Assembly (NCBI GenBank): GCA_049314535.1
Contig: JBMOEX010000001.1
Location: forward strand, 1 to 64,000
DNA from: LMEP-6097 sp049314535
GTDB lineage: Bacteria; Cyanobacteriota; Vampirovibrionia; LMEP-6097
Direction: 5' to 3'
Length of the DNA stretch: 64,000 nt
Shown here in pieces: positions 1 to 5,653 of this stretch. A program made the translations under genes and the position numbers. Below the pieces are notes generated by a model, which was not told the DNA's origin, made no database searches, and saw only the letters and a list, made by a program, of their open reading frames with translations. Each line of letters starts with the position of its first letter. Positions within the stretch are counted from its first letter, which is position 1.

Positions 1-26
1 GATTCATTAAAAAATTTTGACTTCTA

Positions 27-147
27 GAGACCACTGCACAACGTGCAGTTTCAAGGCTGAGGAGGACGAATGACCGCAGTGTATCAAGTATACATGAGGA
101 TCATGAGGACGACGAAAACGCAGAAAATGGAGTTGTGCAGTGGTCTC
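27..147 (+). mobile_element. Full-length 121-bp palindromic element, arm type 1 (copy A)
   Basis: Terminal inverted repeats of 15 bp start GAGACCACTGCACAA at 27-41 and end with the exact complement at 133-147; with the outer A/T pair they are 16 bp. It is flanked by a perfect 5-bp direct repeat TTCTA (22-26 and 148-152), the hallmark of transposition. The interior has CTGAGGAGGACGAATGACCG at 57-76 and GAAAACGCAGAAAATGGAG near the right arm. The + strand is open throughout in one frame (motifs LRRTNDR, HEDHEDDENAE, VVQWS). Here it sits antisense at the 3' end of the amidase gene and supplies that gene's stop codon. No transposase is encoded. Confidence 0.9.
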
Positions 148-1294
148 TTCTATGGAATTCTAATAAGGCCCTAGCTAATATTCGAGCAGTTTTAGTTTGA
201 AAGCTCTTTTTGCAGAGTAAATCTGACTCTAGTGGATGAATCAGATAGCCAAGCTCGATTAAAACACTTATGGTGTCAGGATTCTCTCTAAGTACATGAA
301 GATTTTGTTTATAAATTCCAGCAAAATTCTGCTGAGAAGAGATTTTCAGTTTATTAGATAAGAACTTGGCTAATCTAAAGCTGTGTTCATGAAAATAATG
401 ACAAGAAAATCCACTCTCTTTATTTGGATCTCTGCCATCGGGCAAAGCGTTATGGTGCAGGGAAATAAATAAATTACATTTATTCTTCTTAGAGATTTTT
501 ACACGTTCACTTAAGCTCTTCTCTGTATCATGGTTTCGAGTAAGTATGGTTTTTACTCCTTGATGATTTAATTCTGCTGCGAGTTTTATAGCTAGGCTTA
601 AATTTAAATCTTTTTCGAATATGCCTTTAGGAGAGATAGCTCCTATTTGGGAGCCGCCGTGACCAGGGTCTATGCAAACCAAAAGAGGCACTTCACTAAA
701 TGCGAACGAGATATTAAGCACTTGATTTTTGAATTTAATTTTATGATTTATTGCGGGCTTTTGAAATTTAATATCGAAGATAATATTTGAGATTTGTTCT
801 ATTTTGATTTCAGGGTTTAACTCTGAATAGTGAATCCAGTCTAAATCTTGCTCCATGATACCTAAATCTAATCTATAGTGATAAGCGTTAAATTTTTCTA
901 GTCTATAATCGGGGAGAGCGTTTAATGGAATAGATATATCTTTATTGCTGATTAAGATGCTCTGTAGAATATTGCCTGAACTTGTTCGTTCGGCTACACG
1001 CCCATTGTTTGAATTTGCCTGTTTAGTAAAAGCTCTATAGGGCTGAGCATAGGCTATTGGGTTTGGATTGTTATTGATATTTAAAACACCATAAACAGTG
1101 CGAGTAAAGGATTTCCCGTCGATATTGATTTGTATTTTATTTTCACCAAGTTGGAGTTGAATTAGTTTACAGAAATTACCATTTTTCTCAAGTGCGATAG
1201 CAGAATCGTTTATTAGGCAAGAGAGATTAGCTGAGCCAAGTATGAAGATCTCTTTGCTATCAGTTTCATGTCCTTCTGGAGGATAGACTAGCAT
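101..1294 (-). CDS. N-acetylmuramoyl-L-alanine amidase (Amidase_3), 3' end altered by repeat insertion
   Basis: A zinc-dependent cell-wall hydrolase that cleaves the bond between muramic acid and the stem peptide. The C-terminal half is a clear Amidase_3 domain: CIDPGHGG (zinc His about residue 212), a Glu in IFEKDLNL, LHHN (zinc His) and the catalytic Glu in VLIELGYL. The N-terminal half (1-200) is an unassigned beta-rich region. I prefer ATG at 1294 to the TTG two codons upstream. No signal peptide is visible, odd for a periplasmic enzyme. It lies just downstream of the coiled-coil gene ending at 1310, probably co-transcribed. The last 15 or so residues (RDHCTTPFSAFSSSS) are antisense translation of repeat copy A, so the original C-terminus is lost. 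An internal GRVAERTSSG comes from half of a second repeat. Confidence 0.85.
   Translation of the reverse strand: MLVYPPEGHETDSKEIFILGSANLSCLINDSAIALEKNGNFCKLIQLQLGENKIQINIDGKSFTRTVYGVLNINNNPNPIAYAQPYRAFTKQANSNNGRVAERTSSGNILQSILISNKDISIPLNALPDYRLEKFNAYHYRLDLGIMEQDLDWIHYSELNPEIKIEQISNIIFDIKFQKPAINHKIKFKNQVLNISFAFSEVPLLVCIDPGHGGSQIGAISPKGIFEKDLNLSLAIKLAAELNHQGVKTILTRNHDTEKSLSERVKISKKNKCNLFISLHHNALPDGRDPNKESGFSCHYFHEHSFRLAKFLSNKLKISSQQNFAGIYKQNLHVLRENPDTISVLIELGYLIHPLESDLLCKKSFQTKTARILARALLEFHRRDHCTTPFSAFSSSS
977..1003 (-). repeat. Half copy of type-2 palindromic element inside the amidase gene (copy C)
   Basis: The 29 bases at 977-1005 are identical to the outer end of the full type-2 element at 40239-40359 (inverted arm GCTACACGCCC plus adjoining core). 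Only this half is present; the rest of core and the other arm are missing. It reads in frame with the amidase as GRVAERTSSG, the same peptide as in the FtsX-like permease. This suggests insertion followed by internal deletion that kept the frame. Confidence 0.85.
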
Positions 1295-1309
1295 TGGCAA
1301 GCCGTTAAT

Positions 1310-2149
1310 CTAAAGCCTAAAAGCTCCCCACTTAAATTTCTTCGCAGTCTCTTCGTCATCCTGATTCTCAGCATAACTTCCTTCAGAATTAGAGTTTACT
1401 GAACTTGTGGTATTCATGCCTTTTAAAACGCTGTTGATGTCATTGATTGAACTATGACCGTTAGCTTGAGCTGTCTGTCTAACAAGCTGCTCGATAAGAG
1501 CGTTTTTGTAACTAGCTTCTCTTTCTCTGAGCTCAAGCTGTTCTTTGAGTTCTTGGATAACTTTCTGGCCTTCTCTAAGACTTCTTTCAGCAGTCTGTTT
1601 TTCGATTAAATTTTCTTGTTGAAGTTGTTTGACTTTGTGGTTGTATTCAATAAGCTCAGCCTTCATTTCATTGCAAAGCTGCTCAGTAGTTTCTTTCCAA
1701 GTCATTAGCTCTTTTATTTTTCTGAGTAGGGCTTCTTTTTCATTGTGTAAAGCATCAGATTTATCCTGAAAATCCTGTCTAGTATGATCAAAATCTCTTT
1801 TAAATTTAGATAGCTCTAATTCAGAGAGTTTTAACGCTTCACGCACTGAATCAAGGTCAGAGCCGAGTTGGCGATTTTGTGTTTTTTGCGTCTTAAGCTC
1901 TAATTTAAGCTCTTCGTAATGACTCTCAACATGTTGATATTTAACTCTTAATGTCTCACTCTCATTAGCTTTGATAACATAGCCGTCCATCAAGGCGCTG
2001 AATTCAGGAGAAACTTTATGTTCCTGCTTCTCAGCTAATACTTTAAGCTCCGATTTAATATCGCCCAAAAGATTTGAGAATATTTCTTTGCTTTCCTTCT
2101 CTTCGTTAGATAAATAAAGCTGGCTTGTGTTGTGATCTTCAAGAGTCAT
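1310..2149 (-). CDS. Coiled-coil protein of unknown function
   Basis: I do not recognise a family. The 279-residue protein is dominated by a long heptad-rich coiled coil (about residues 70-225, Glu/Lys/Leu/Gln rich, with repeats such as LKLELKTQKTQ and QELKEQLELRERE). A Ser/Asn-rich linker follows, then a basic-aromatic tail ending KKFKWGAFRL. No signal peptide or membrane segment is visible, so it is probably cytoplasmic. The stop codon lies about 15 bp from the amidase start on the same strand, suggesting a two-gene unit. It is divergent from the small coiled-coil gene at 2225. A structural or scaffold role is possible but would be inference only. Confidence 0.75.
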   Translation of the reverse strand: MTLEDHNTSQLYLSNEEKESKEIFSNLLGDIKSELKVLAEKQEHKVSPEFSALMDGYVIKANESETLRVKYQHVESHYEELKLELKTQKTQNRQLGSDLDSVREALKLSELELSKFKRDFDHTRQDFQDKSDALHNEKEALLRKIKELMTWKETTEQLCNEMKAELIEYNHKVKQLQQENLIEKQTAERSLREGQKVIQELKEQLELREREASYKNALIEQLVRQTAQANGHSSINDINSVLKGMNTTSSVNSNSEGSYAENQDDEETAKKFKWGAFRL

Positions 2150-2224
2150 ACTCAGAAATTTTAATTGATCTCTTAATATTTAGCAAGAAAACTGCTCGCT
2201 TAAATTTGTTAAGATTCTGAAATA

Positions 2225-2548
2225 GTGAAAATTGGTGATGATTTTGATGACTTAAGCGGTTTTTCTGGCCTCTTTTCTTCTTCCTATGAAGACACGACTC
2301 GATTTATTACGGAACTTAAAGATGACCCAAGCTTTGCGAAACATTTAAGAAATATTGAGTTTCTTGAAATTTCAGTTAAAAATTTGCAGTTTGAAAATGA
2401 GAAGAATCATAATCGCATAAAGGATCTTGAGCTAGAGCTAGATCAGCTCTATAAAGAAGCAGGGGCTTCTATAAACTTAAACAAAAAGCTTTTGCAGCAA
2501 GTGGAAAAATATAAATCTTTAACCAAGAACTTCCTTAATGAAAAATAA
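2225..2548 (+). CDS. Small coiled-coil protein, unknown
   Basis: A 107-residue protein with a GTG start, not recognised. The N-terminal 30 residues are acidic and aromatic (DDFDDLSGFSGLF). Residues 45-100 form a leucine/glutamate coiled coil (NRIKDLELELDQLYKEAG). A -10-like TAAGAT at 2210-2215 lies only 9 bp before the GTG and there is no Shine-Dalgarno sequence, which fits a nearly leaderless message. It is transcribed divergently from the larger coiled-coil gene across a 75-bp gap, so both may share a regulatory region. Composition and reading frame look like a real gene; function is unknown. Confidence 0.65.
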   Translation: MKIGDDFDDLSGFSGLFSSSYEDTTRFITELKDDPSFAKHLRNIEFLEISVKNLQFENEKNHNRIKDLELELDQLYKEAGASINLNKKLLQQVEKYKSLTKNFLNEK

Positions 2549-2554
2549 AACTAG

Positions 2555-2583
2555 TTGAGTTTAATATATTTGCATGTTAAGAT
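2555..2583 (+). promoter_or_regulatory. Promoter of rpmE, nearly leaderless
   Basis: TTGAGT at 2555-2560, a 17-bp spacer, then TAAGAT at 2578-2583. The predicted transcription start is about 2590 and the ATG is at 2594, leaving about 4 nt of leader and no Shine-Dalgarno sequence. Confidence 0.55.
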
Positions 2584-2593
2584 CTAAAGTCCT

Positions 2594-2806
2594 ATGAAGC
2601 AAAACATACATCCAGAGACCCATGTTATTGTTGCTACTTGTACCTGTGGTGCTGAGTTTCTAGTTGAGTCTACAGAACCTTCTCTAAGAGTTGAAGTTTG
2701 CAGTAGTTGCCATCCTTTTTATGCGGGCACTAATAAGATTATAGATGCTGCTGGTAGAATAGATACATTTACTAAAAAGTATGCGAAGAAAAAAGTTGCT
2801 CAGTAA
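2594..2806 (+). CDS. rpmE: 50S ribosomal protein bL31, zinc-binding form
   Basis: Ribosomal protein of the large subunit, at the central protuberance and bridging to the small subunit. The 70 residues begin MKQNIHPE and contain CTCGAEF and CSSCHPFYAG, the CxC...CxxC set that marks the zinc-binding (C+) type, then the typical TFTKKY segment near the end. It stands alone with its own promoter and an almost absent leader. Because the cysteines are intact, a Zur-regulated zinc-free paralogue might exist elsewhere, but none is visible here. Confidence 0.95.
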   Translation: MKQNIHPETHVIVATCTCGAEFLVESTEPSLRVEVCSSCHPFYAGTNKIIDAAGRIDTFTKKYAKKKVAQ

Positions 2807-2886
2807 TTTTTCTCGATTTATCTATAATTTAGCGATTTTCTCTTAACTGAACCTTTATTTTTTTTTGATACTCATAAGCCTAAGAT

Positions 2887-2930
2887 GAGACTGTTTCCAA
2901 GCGCAGAAATTGTAGTTTGGAAACAGTCTC
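2887..2930 (+). repeat. Short palindromic element with type-3 arms (copy M)
   Basis: Arms GAGACTGTTTCCAA and TTGGAAACAGTCTC form a perfect 14-bp stem, 15 bp if the outer T/A pair at 2886 and 2931 is counted. The loop GCGCAGAAATTGTAGT matches the core of the type-2 element at 14 of 16 positions. The flanks AAGAT (2882-2886) and AAGAG (2931-2935) match at 4 of 5 positions, consistent with an aged 5-bp target duplication. It lies directly before the ribosome binding site of the next gene, where its hairpin could affect translation. Confidence 0.75.
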
Positions 2931-2931
2931 A

Positions 2932-2938
2932 AGAGGTG
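2932..2938 (+). promoter_or_regulatory. Shine-Dalgarno-like site AGAGGTG
   Basis: AGAGGTG ends 7 nt before the ATG at 2946. It is one of the few recognisable ribosome binding sites in this window, and it directly follows the hairpin of repeat copy M. Confidence 0.5.
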
Positions 2939-2945
2939 TTTTCTT

Positions 2946-3320
2946 ATGGTTCACGTCGATAACTCTGCTATAAATCAATATCAGGGAGTTTCTTATAATT
3001 CTGAGTCAGAGGATTTTGGTCTTTTGAATGTTGAGGATTTTAGAGAAGACCTGTCTCCAGAAGAGAGAGATAGATTAATTAATTTTTTTAGTGAAGCCAT
3101 TCATACTCAGAATAAAGATGAGGCACAGGCTAGGCGCAGTGAATTAAAAGCTCTAAGAGATATGAGTAAATTTAAACGAGACGTATCTTTAAATGCGATG
3201 CTTACTTCTGCTGGATATGATTCGATAAGGCATTCACAAAATTATCAAGAAAGTTCAACAGCTTATTTGGCTTTTGATAATTTAATTTCTGATTTAGAAG
3301 GTGTATTAGGATCTAAGTAG
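2946..3320 (+). CDS. Hypothetical acidic protein, 124 aa
   Basis: Not recognised. The protein is small, soluble and mainly helical by appearance: a polar N-terminus (VDNSAINQYQGVSY), then an acidic helix (FREDLSPEERDRLINFFSEAI) and a charged stretch (DEAQARRSELKALRD). No signal peptide or membrane segment. The ATG has a good ribosome binding site preceded by a strong repeat-derived hairpin. That differs from most genes here and suggests translational control. It stands alone between bL31 and the pseudouridine synthase. Together with the unknowns at 5120 and 44446 it may be lineage-specific; I see no clear similarity between them. Confidence 0.7.
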   Translation: MVHVDNSAINQYQGVSYNSESEDFGLLNVEDFREDLSPEERDRLINFFSEAIHTQNKDEAQARRSELKALRDMSKFKRDVSLNAMLTSAGYDSIRHSQNYQESSTAYLAFDNLISDLEGVLGSK

Positions 3321-3419
3321 TTTTAGAGATTATTAGTATTGAGATAATAATGCTTCTCATGAAGTGAAGATTTGTTAGTGCTGGGTTGATATGAAATGCT
3401 AGAATCAGCTTGCTAGGCG

Positions 3420-4385
3420 ATGTCTAATAGTCTTGAGAATCAGATAAATATAGTAGTTTCAGAATTGCCTGTGGCTGTTAGGCTTGATGTATATTTAGCT
3501 GGGCTGGAATCGCTGAATTTAACTAGATCCTTTATTGGGACTTTAATTGAGGGTGGGAGAATTTTACTTAATGCTAAAGTGGTAAAGGCTTCTCATAAAG
3601 TTAAGAACAGCGATACGATTTCTATTAATCTTCCGCCGCCAAGGAGTTTAGATATATTGCCAGAGGCTATTCCCTTGGATATTGTTTTTGAAGATGAATA
3701 TCTTTTAGTTTTAAATAAGCAAGCTGGTTTAGTGGTGCACCCTTCATCTAATACGGTGAATGGCACTCTAGTAAATGCTCTTCTGTACCATTGTAAAGAT
3801 AGCTTATCCCAAATCAATGGCGTCTTAAGACCTGGTATAGTACACCGTCTTGATAAAGATACTACAGGCTTAATGCTAGCTTGTAAAAATGATTTAGCAC
3901 ATAAGCGTTTAGCAGAGCAGATTAAAAATAGGGAAGTTGAAAGATATTATCAGACTCTAGTTCTCGGAAACTTAAGAGAAACTAGTGGCTCTGTGATTAA
4001 GCCTATTGGGCGTGATCACAATGATAGGAAGCGGATGCGTACTTTTGAAACTCTAGAACACGCTAGGTATGCGAAAACTAACTGGCAGTTATTAAAAAGA
4101 TATAAATATAAGGCTTCTCAAGACCCTTTTACACTGCTTGAATGTAAGCTAGATACAGGTAGAACTCATCAAATTCGTGTTCATATGAATTACATAAAGC
4201 ACCCCATTATTGGTGATGCTGTTTATGGCATAGAGAAAAATAAATTAAAAGCATATAGACCGCTTCTGCACTCATATAAATTAGAGTTTACCCATCCTAT
4301 TACAGAGGAAAGGCTGAAATTTGAAATAGATCTACCTGAAGATTTTAAAGTTTCGCTGAGTTTTCTTGAAGAAAATTTACACTAA
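3420..4385 (+). CDS. rluD: RluA/RluD-family 23S rRNA pseudouridine synthase
   Basis: Converts uridine to pseudouridine in RNA, most likely in 23S rRNA. An N-terminal S4 RNA-binding domain (about residues 15-75, VRLDVYLAGL ... GGRILLNAKVVKASHKVKNSD) is followed by the catalytic domain with GIVHRLDKDTTGLML, containing the catalytic Asp in HRLDKDT, and GRTHQIRVHMNYIKHPIIGD. The 321-residue length is normal for RluD. The exact target within the family (RluC, RluD or YlyB) cannot be told from sequence alone. It converges on rplY, and repeat copy D occupies the short gap between their 3' ends. Confidence 0.9.
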   Translation: MSNSLENQINIVVSELPVAVRLDVYLAGLESLNLTRSFIGTLIEGGRILLNAKVVKASHKVKNSDTISINLPPPRSLDILPEAIPLDIVFEDEYLLVLNKQAGLVVHPSSNTVNGTLVNALLYHCKDSLSQINGVLRPGIVHRLDKDTTGLMLACKNDLAHKRLAEQIKNREVERYYQTLVLGNLRETSGSVIKPIGRDHNDRKRMRTFETLEHARYAKTNWQLLKRYKYKASQDPFTLLECKLDTGRTHQIRVHMNYIKHPIIGDAVYGIEKNKLKAYRPLLHSYKLEFTHPITEERLKFEIDLPEDFKVSLSFLEENLH

Positions 4386-4401
4386 TAGCAAGCTTAATGA
4401 T

Positions 4402-4448
4402 GGGCGTGCAGCCGATGAAAACGCAGAAATTGGAGTTCCGCTACGCCC
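4402..4448 (+). repeat. Internally deleted type-2 palindromic element (copy D), likely hairpin terminator
   Basis: GGGCGTGCAGCCGA followed directly by TGAAAACGCAGAAATTGGAG and the arm GCTACGCCC. Compared with copy B, the middle of the core is missing and one arm has lost two bases. The flanking 5-mers ATGAT and TTGAT match at 4 of 5. It fills most of the 67-bp gap between convergent rluD and rplY, so its hairpin is well placed to terminate transcription in both directions. Confidence 0.8.
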
Positions 4449-4452
4449 TTGA

Positions 4453-5034
4453 TTACTTCTGGGCTTCAGCAGCGCTCTCAGTTATAGCTCCTCTCTTCGC
4501 TACAACTTTAACAATAATTTCGCCACTTGGATCTAGAAGTTCTAATTTATCACCTAAATTTAGATCACCGAAGTTAATCATATCAGCAGGTTTTTTTAGA
4601 ACAGAAATATCTATTTCGAAATCCTCTGGAATATCTCTCGGCAGGCATCTAACGTTCATTTCAGTGAACTGAGTTACAATGTCACAACCCATTTTAGCTG
4701 CTGGTGAATCACCTACGAATCTGAGAGCTACTTTTGTATTAAGTTTATTACCACTCTTAACTTTATAAAATTCAATATTTAAGATTTCGCCAGTAACGAA
4801 GTCTTTCTGTATATTACGAATAAGAGTTTCATATAGAGTCTCATCATCTTTAAGTTCGATTAAATGCTTATAGTCTTTAAAGCTTACTTTCTTAAAATCC
4901 TTACCATTTACTTGGATGTCAATAGCGTTCTCTAATTCTGGCCCATAAATCGTAGCTGGAATTAAGCCTTCTCTCCTAAGAGCTCTTGGTTTACTATTTT
5001 CTTTACGCTTTTCAATTTTAAGTTCTGTAGCCAT
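4453..5034 (-). CDS. rplY: 50S ribosomal protein bL25, CTC form
   Basis: Binds 5S rRNA in the large ribosomal subunit; long CTC-type homologues are linked to general stress. The protein starts MATELKIEKRKENSKPRALRREGLIPATIYGP, the usual N-terminal 5S-binding domain. The C-terminal TL5/CTC domain follows (KLNTKVALRFVGDSPAAK ... VRCLPRDIPEDFEIDIS). I choose ATG 5034 because the family begins at this residue; the open frame upstream to 5067 looks non-coding. The 193-residue length fits CTC. The tail is short (KRGAITESAAEAQK). Confidence 0.92.
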   Translation of the reverse strand: MATELKIEKRKENSKPRALRREGLIPATIYGPELENAIDIQVNGKDFKKVSFKDYKHLIELKDDETLYETLIRNIQKDFVTGEILNIEFYKVKSGNKLNTKVALRFVGDSPAAKMGCDIVTQFTEMNVRCLPRDIPEDFEIDISVLKKPADMINFGDLNLGDKLELLDPSGEIIVKVVAKRGAITESAAEAQK

Positions 5035-5119
5035 GTCTTGATTTCCTGAACTTATAGATAATAGCAAAATATAGTCTGTTTTATCTAGTAATTTTTAGTT
5101 AGTTTGGGGGATATTTTAG

Positions 5120-5635
5120 GTGATGGTCTTGAATGCACTAGGTTCTGTAAGTATGGGGAATGATGCAAGCATTAGGGCTGGCCTCGGTAATTTAGCGGAT
5201 AAATTAGGTACCCCTAGTAATTCTAAAGTTAATGCTAAATCTATTAATACTCAGTTAATTAACAATACTCAACAGGTTAATTTTGAAGGATTTATTGCCC
5301 ATCAATTAAACGCAGATAAATTAAAAAATCTAAAAACTGAAGATTTTAGAAATCAACTTGCTGACATTAAAAAATTAGGCGGGGCGGTAAAAAAATATTT
5401 CACACCAGGAGTTATGACCGATTATTTAACTGCCGTTCATTCTTTTTTAACAGATATTAAAGATAAGGCTTATGAGGGTGAAAATTCTGAAGATGGTTTT
5501 TTTGAAAGAATTAAAATCGTGGATGAAGAATTAGATCAGATGGCAAAAGATTATTTTAAAGATCAGTCTGCTGAACTCAAAATTGCAGCATCTTTGGATT
5601 TAGTTGAAGGTATGCTGGTTGATTTGATAGCATAG
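5120..5635 (+). CDS. Hypothetical protein, 171 aa
   Basis: Not recognised. The start is GTG 5120 or ATG 5123. The first 60 residues are polar and rich in Asn/Ser/Gln, probably disordered; residues 60-170 look helical (DFRNQLADIKKLGGAVKKYF ... ELDQMAKDYFKDQSAELKIAASLDLVEGMLVDLIA). No signal peptide. It lies 18 bp upstream of putA on the same strand, but the putA promoter lies within the end of this gene, so the two may be separately transcribed. A segment GENSEDGFF weakly resembles the repeat peptide GENAENGVV, but no arm supports a real insertion. Confidence 0.65.
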   Translation: MMVLNALGSVSMGNDASIRAGLGNLADKLGTPSNSKVNAKSINTQLINNTQQVNFEGFIAHQLNADKLKNLKTEDFRNQLADIKKLGGAVKKYFTPGVMTDYLTAVHSFLTDIKDKAYEGENSEDGFFERIKIVDEELDQMAKDYFKDQSAELKIAASLDLVEGMLVDLIA

Positions 5636-5647
5636 TCAGCTTATAAT
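5619..5647 (+). promoter_or_regulatory. putA promoter, leaderless
   Basis: TTGATT (5619-5624), a 17-bp spacer, and a perfect TATAAT (5642-5647). The GTG of putA begins 7 nt after the -10 box, so transcription is predicted to start at or within a base or two of the start codon. This is the clearest leaderless promoter in the window. Confidence 0.75.
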
Positions 5648-5653
5648 ACAGTT

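Noticed and set aside
27..147. Identity with a named Rickettsia palindromic element family
   Set aside because: The behaviour is alike, but I do not recognise the arm or peptide sequences and the gene content does not look rickettsial; only a database search could decide.
4397..4672. Open frame on the + strand opposite rplY
   Set aside because: Runs through repeat copy D and antisense to a clear bL25 gene; Ser/Leu-rich low-complexity translation.
5470..5500. GENSEDGFF in the 171-aa protein as a repeat relic
   Set aside because: Short acidic match without GTCTC-type end or inverted arm; chance cannot be excluded.
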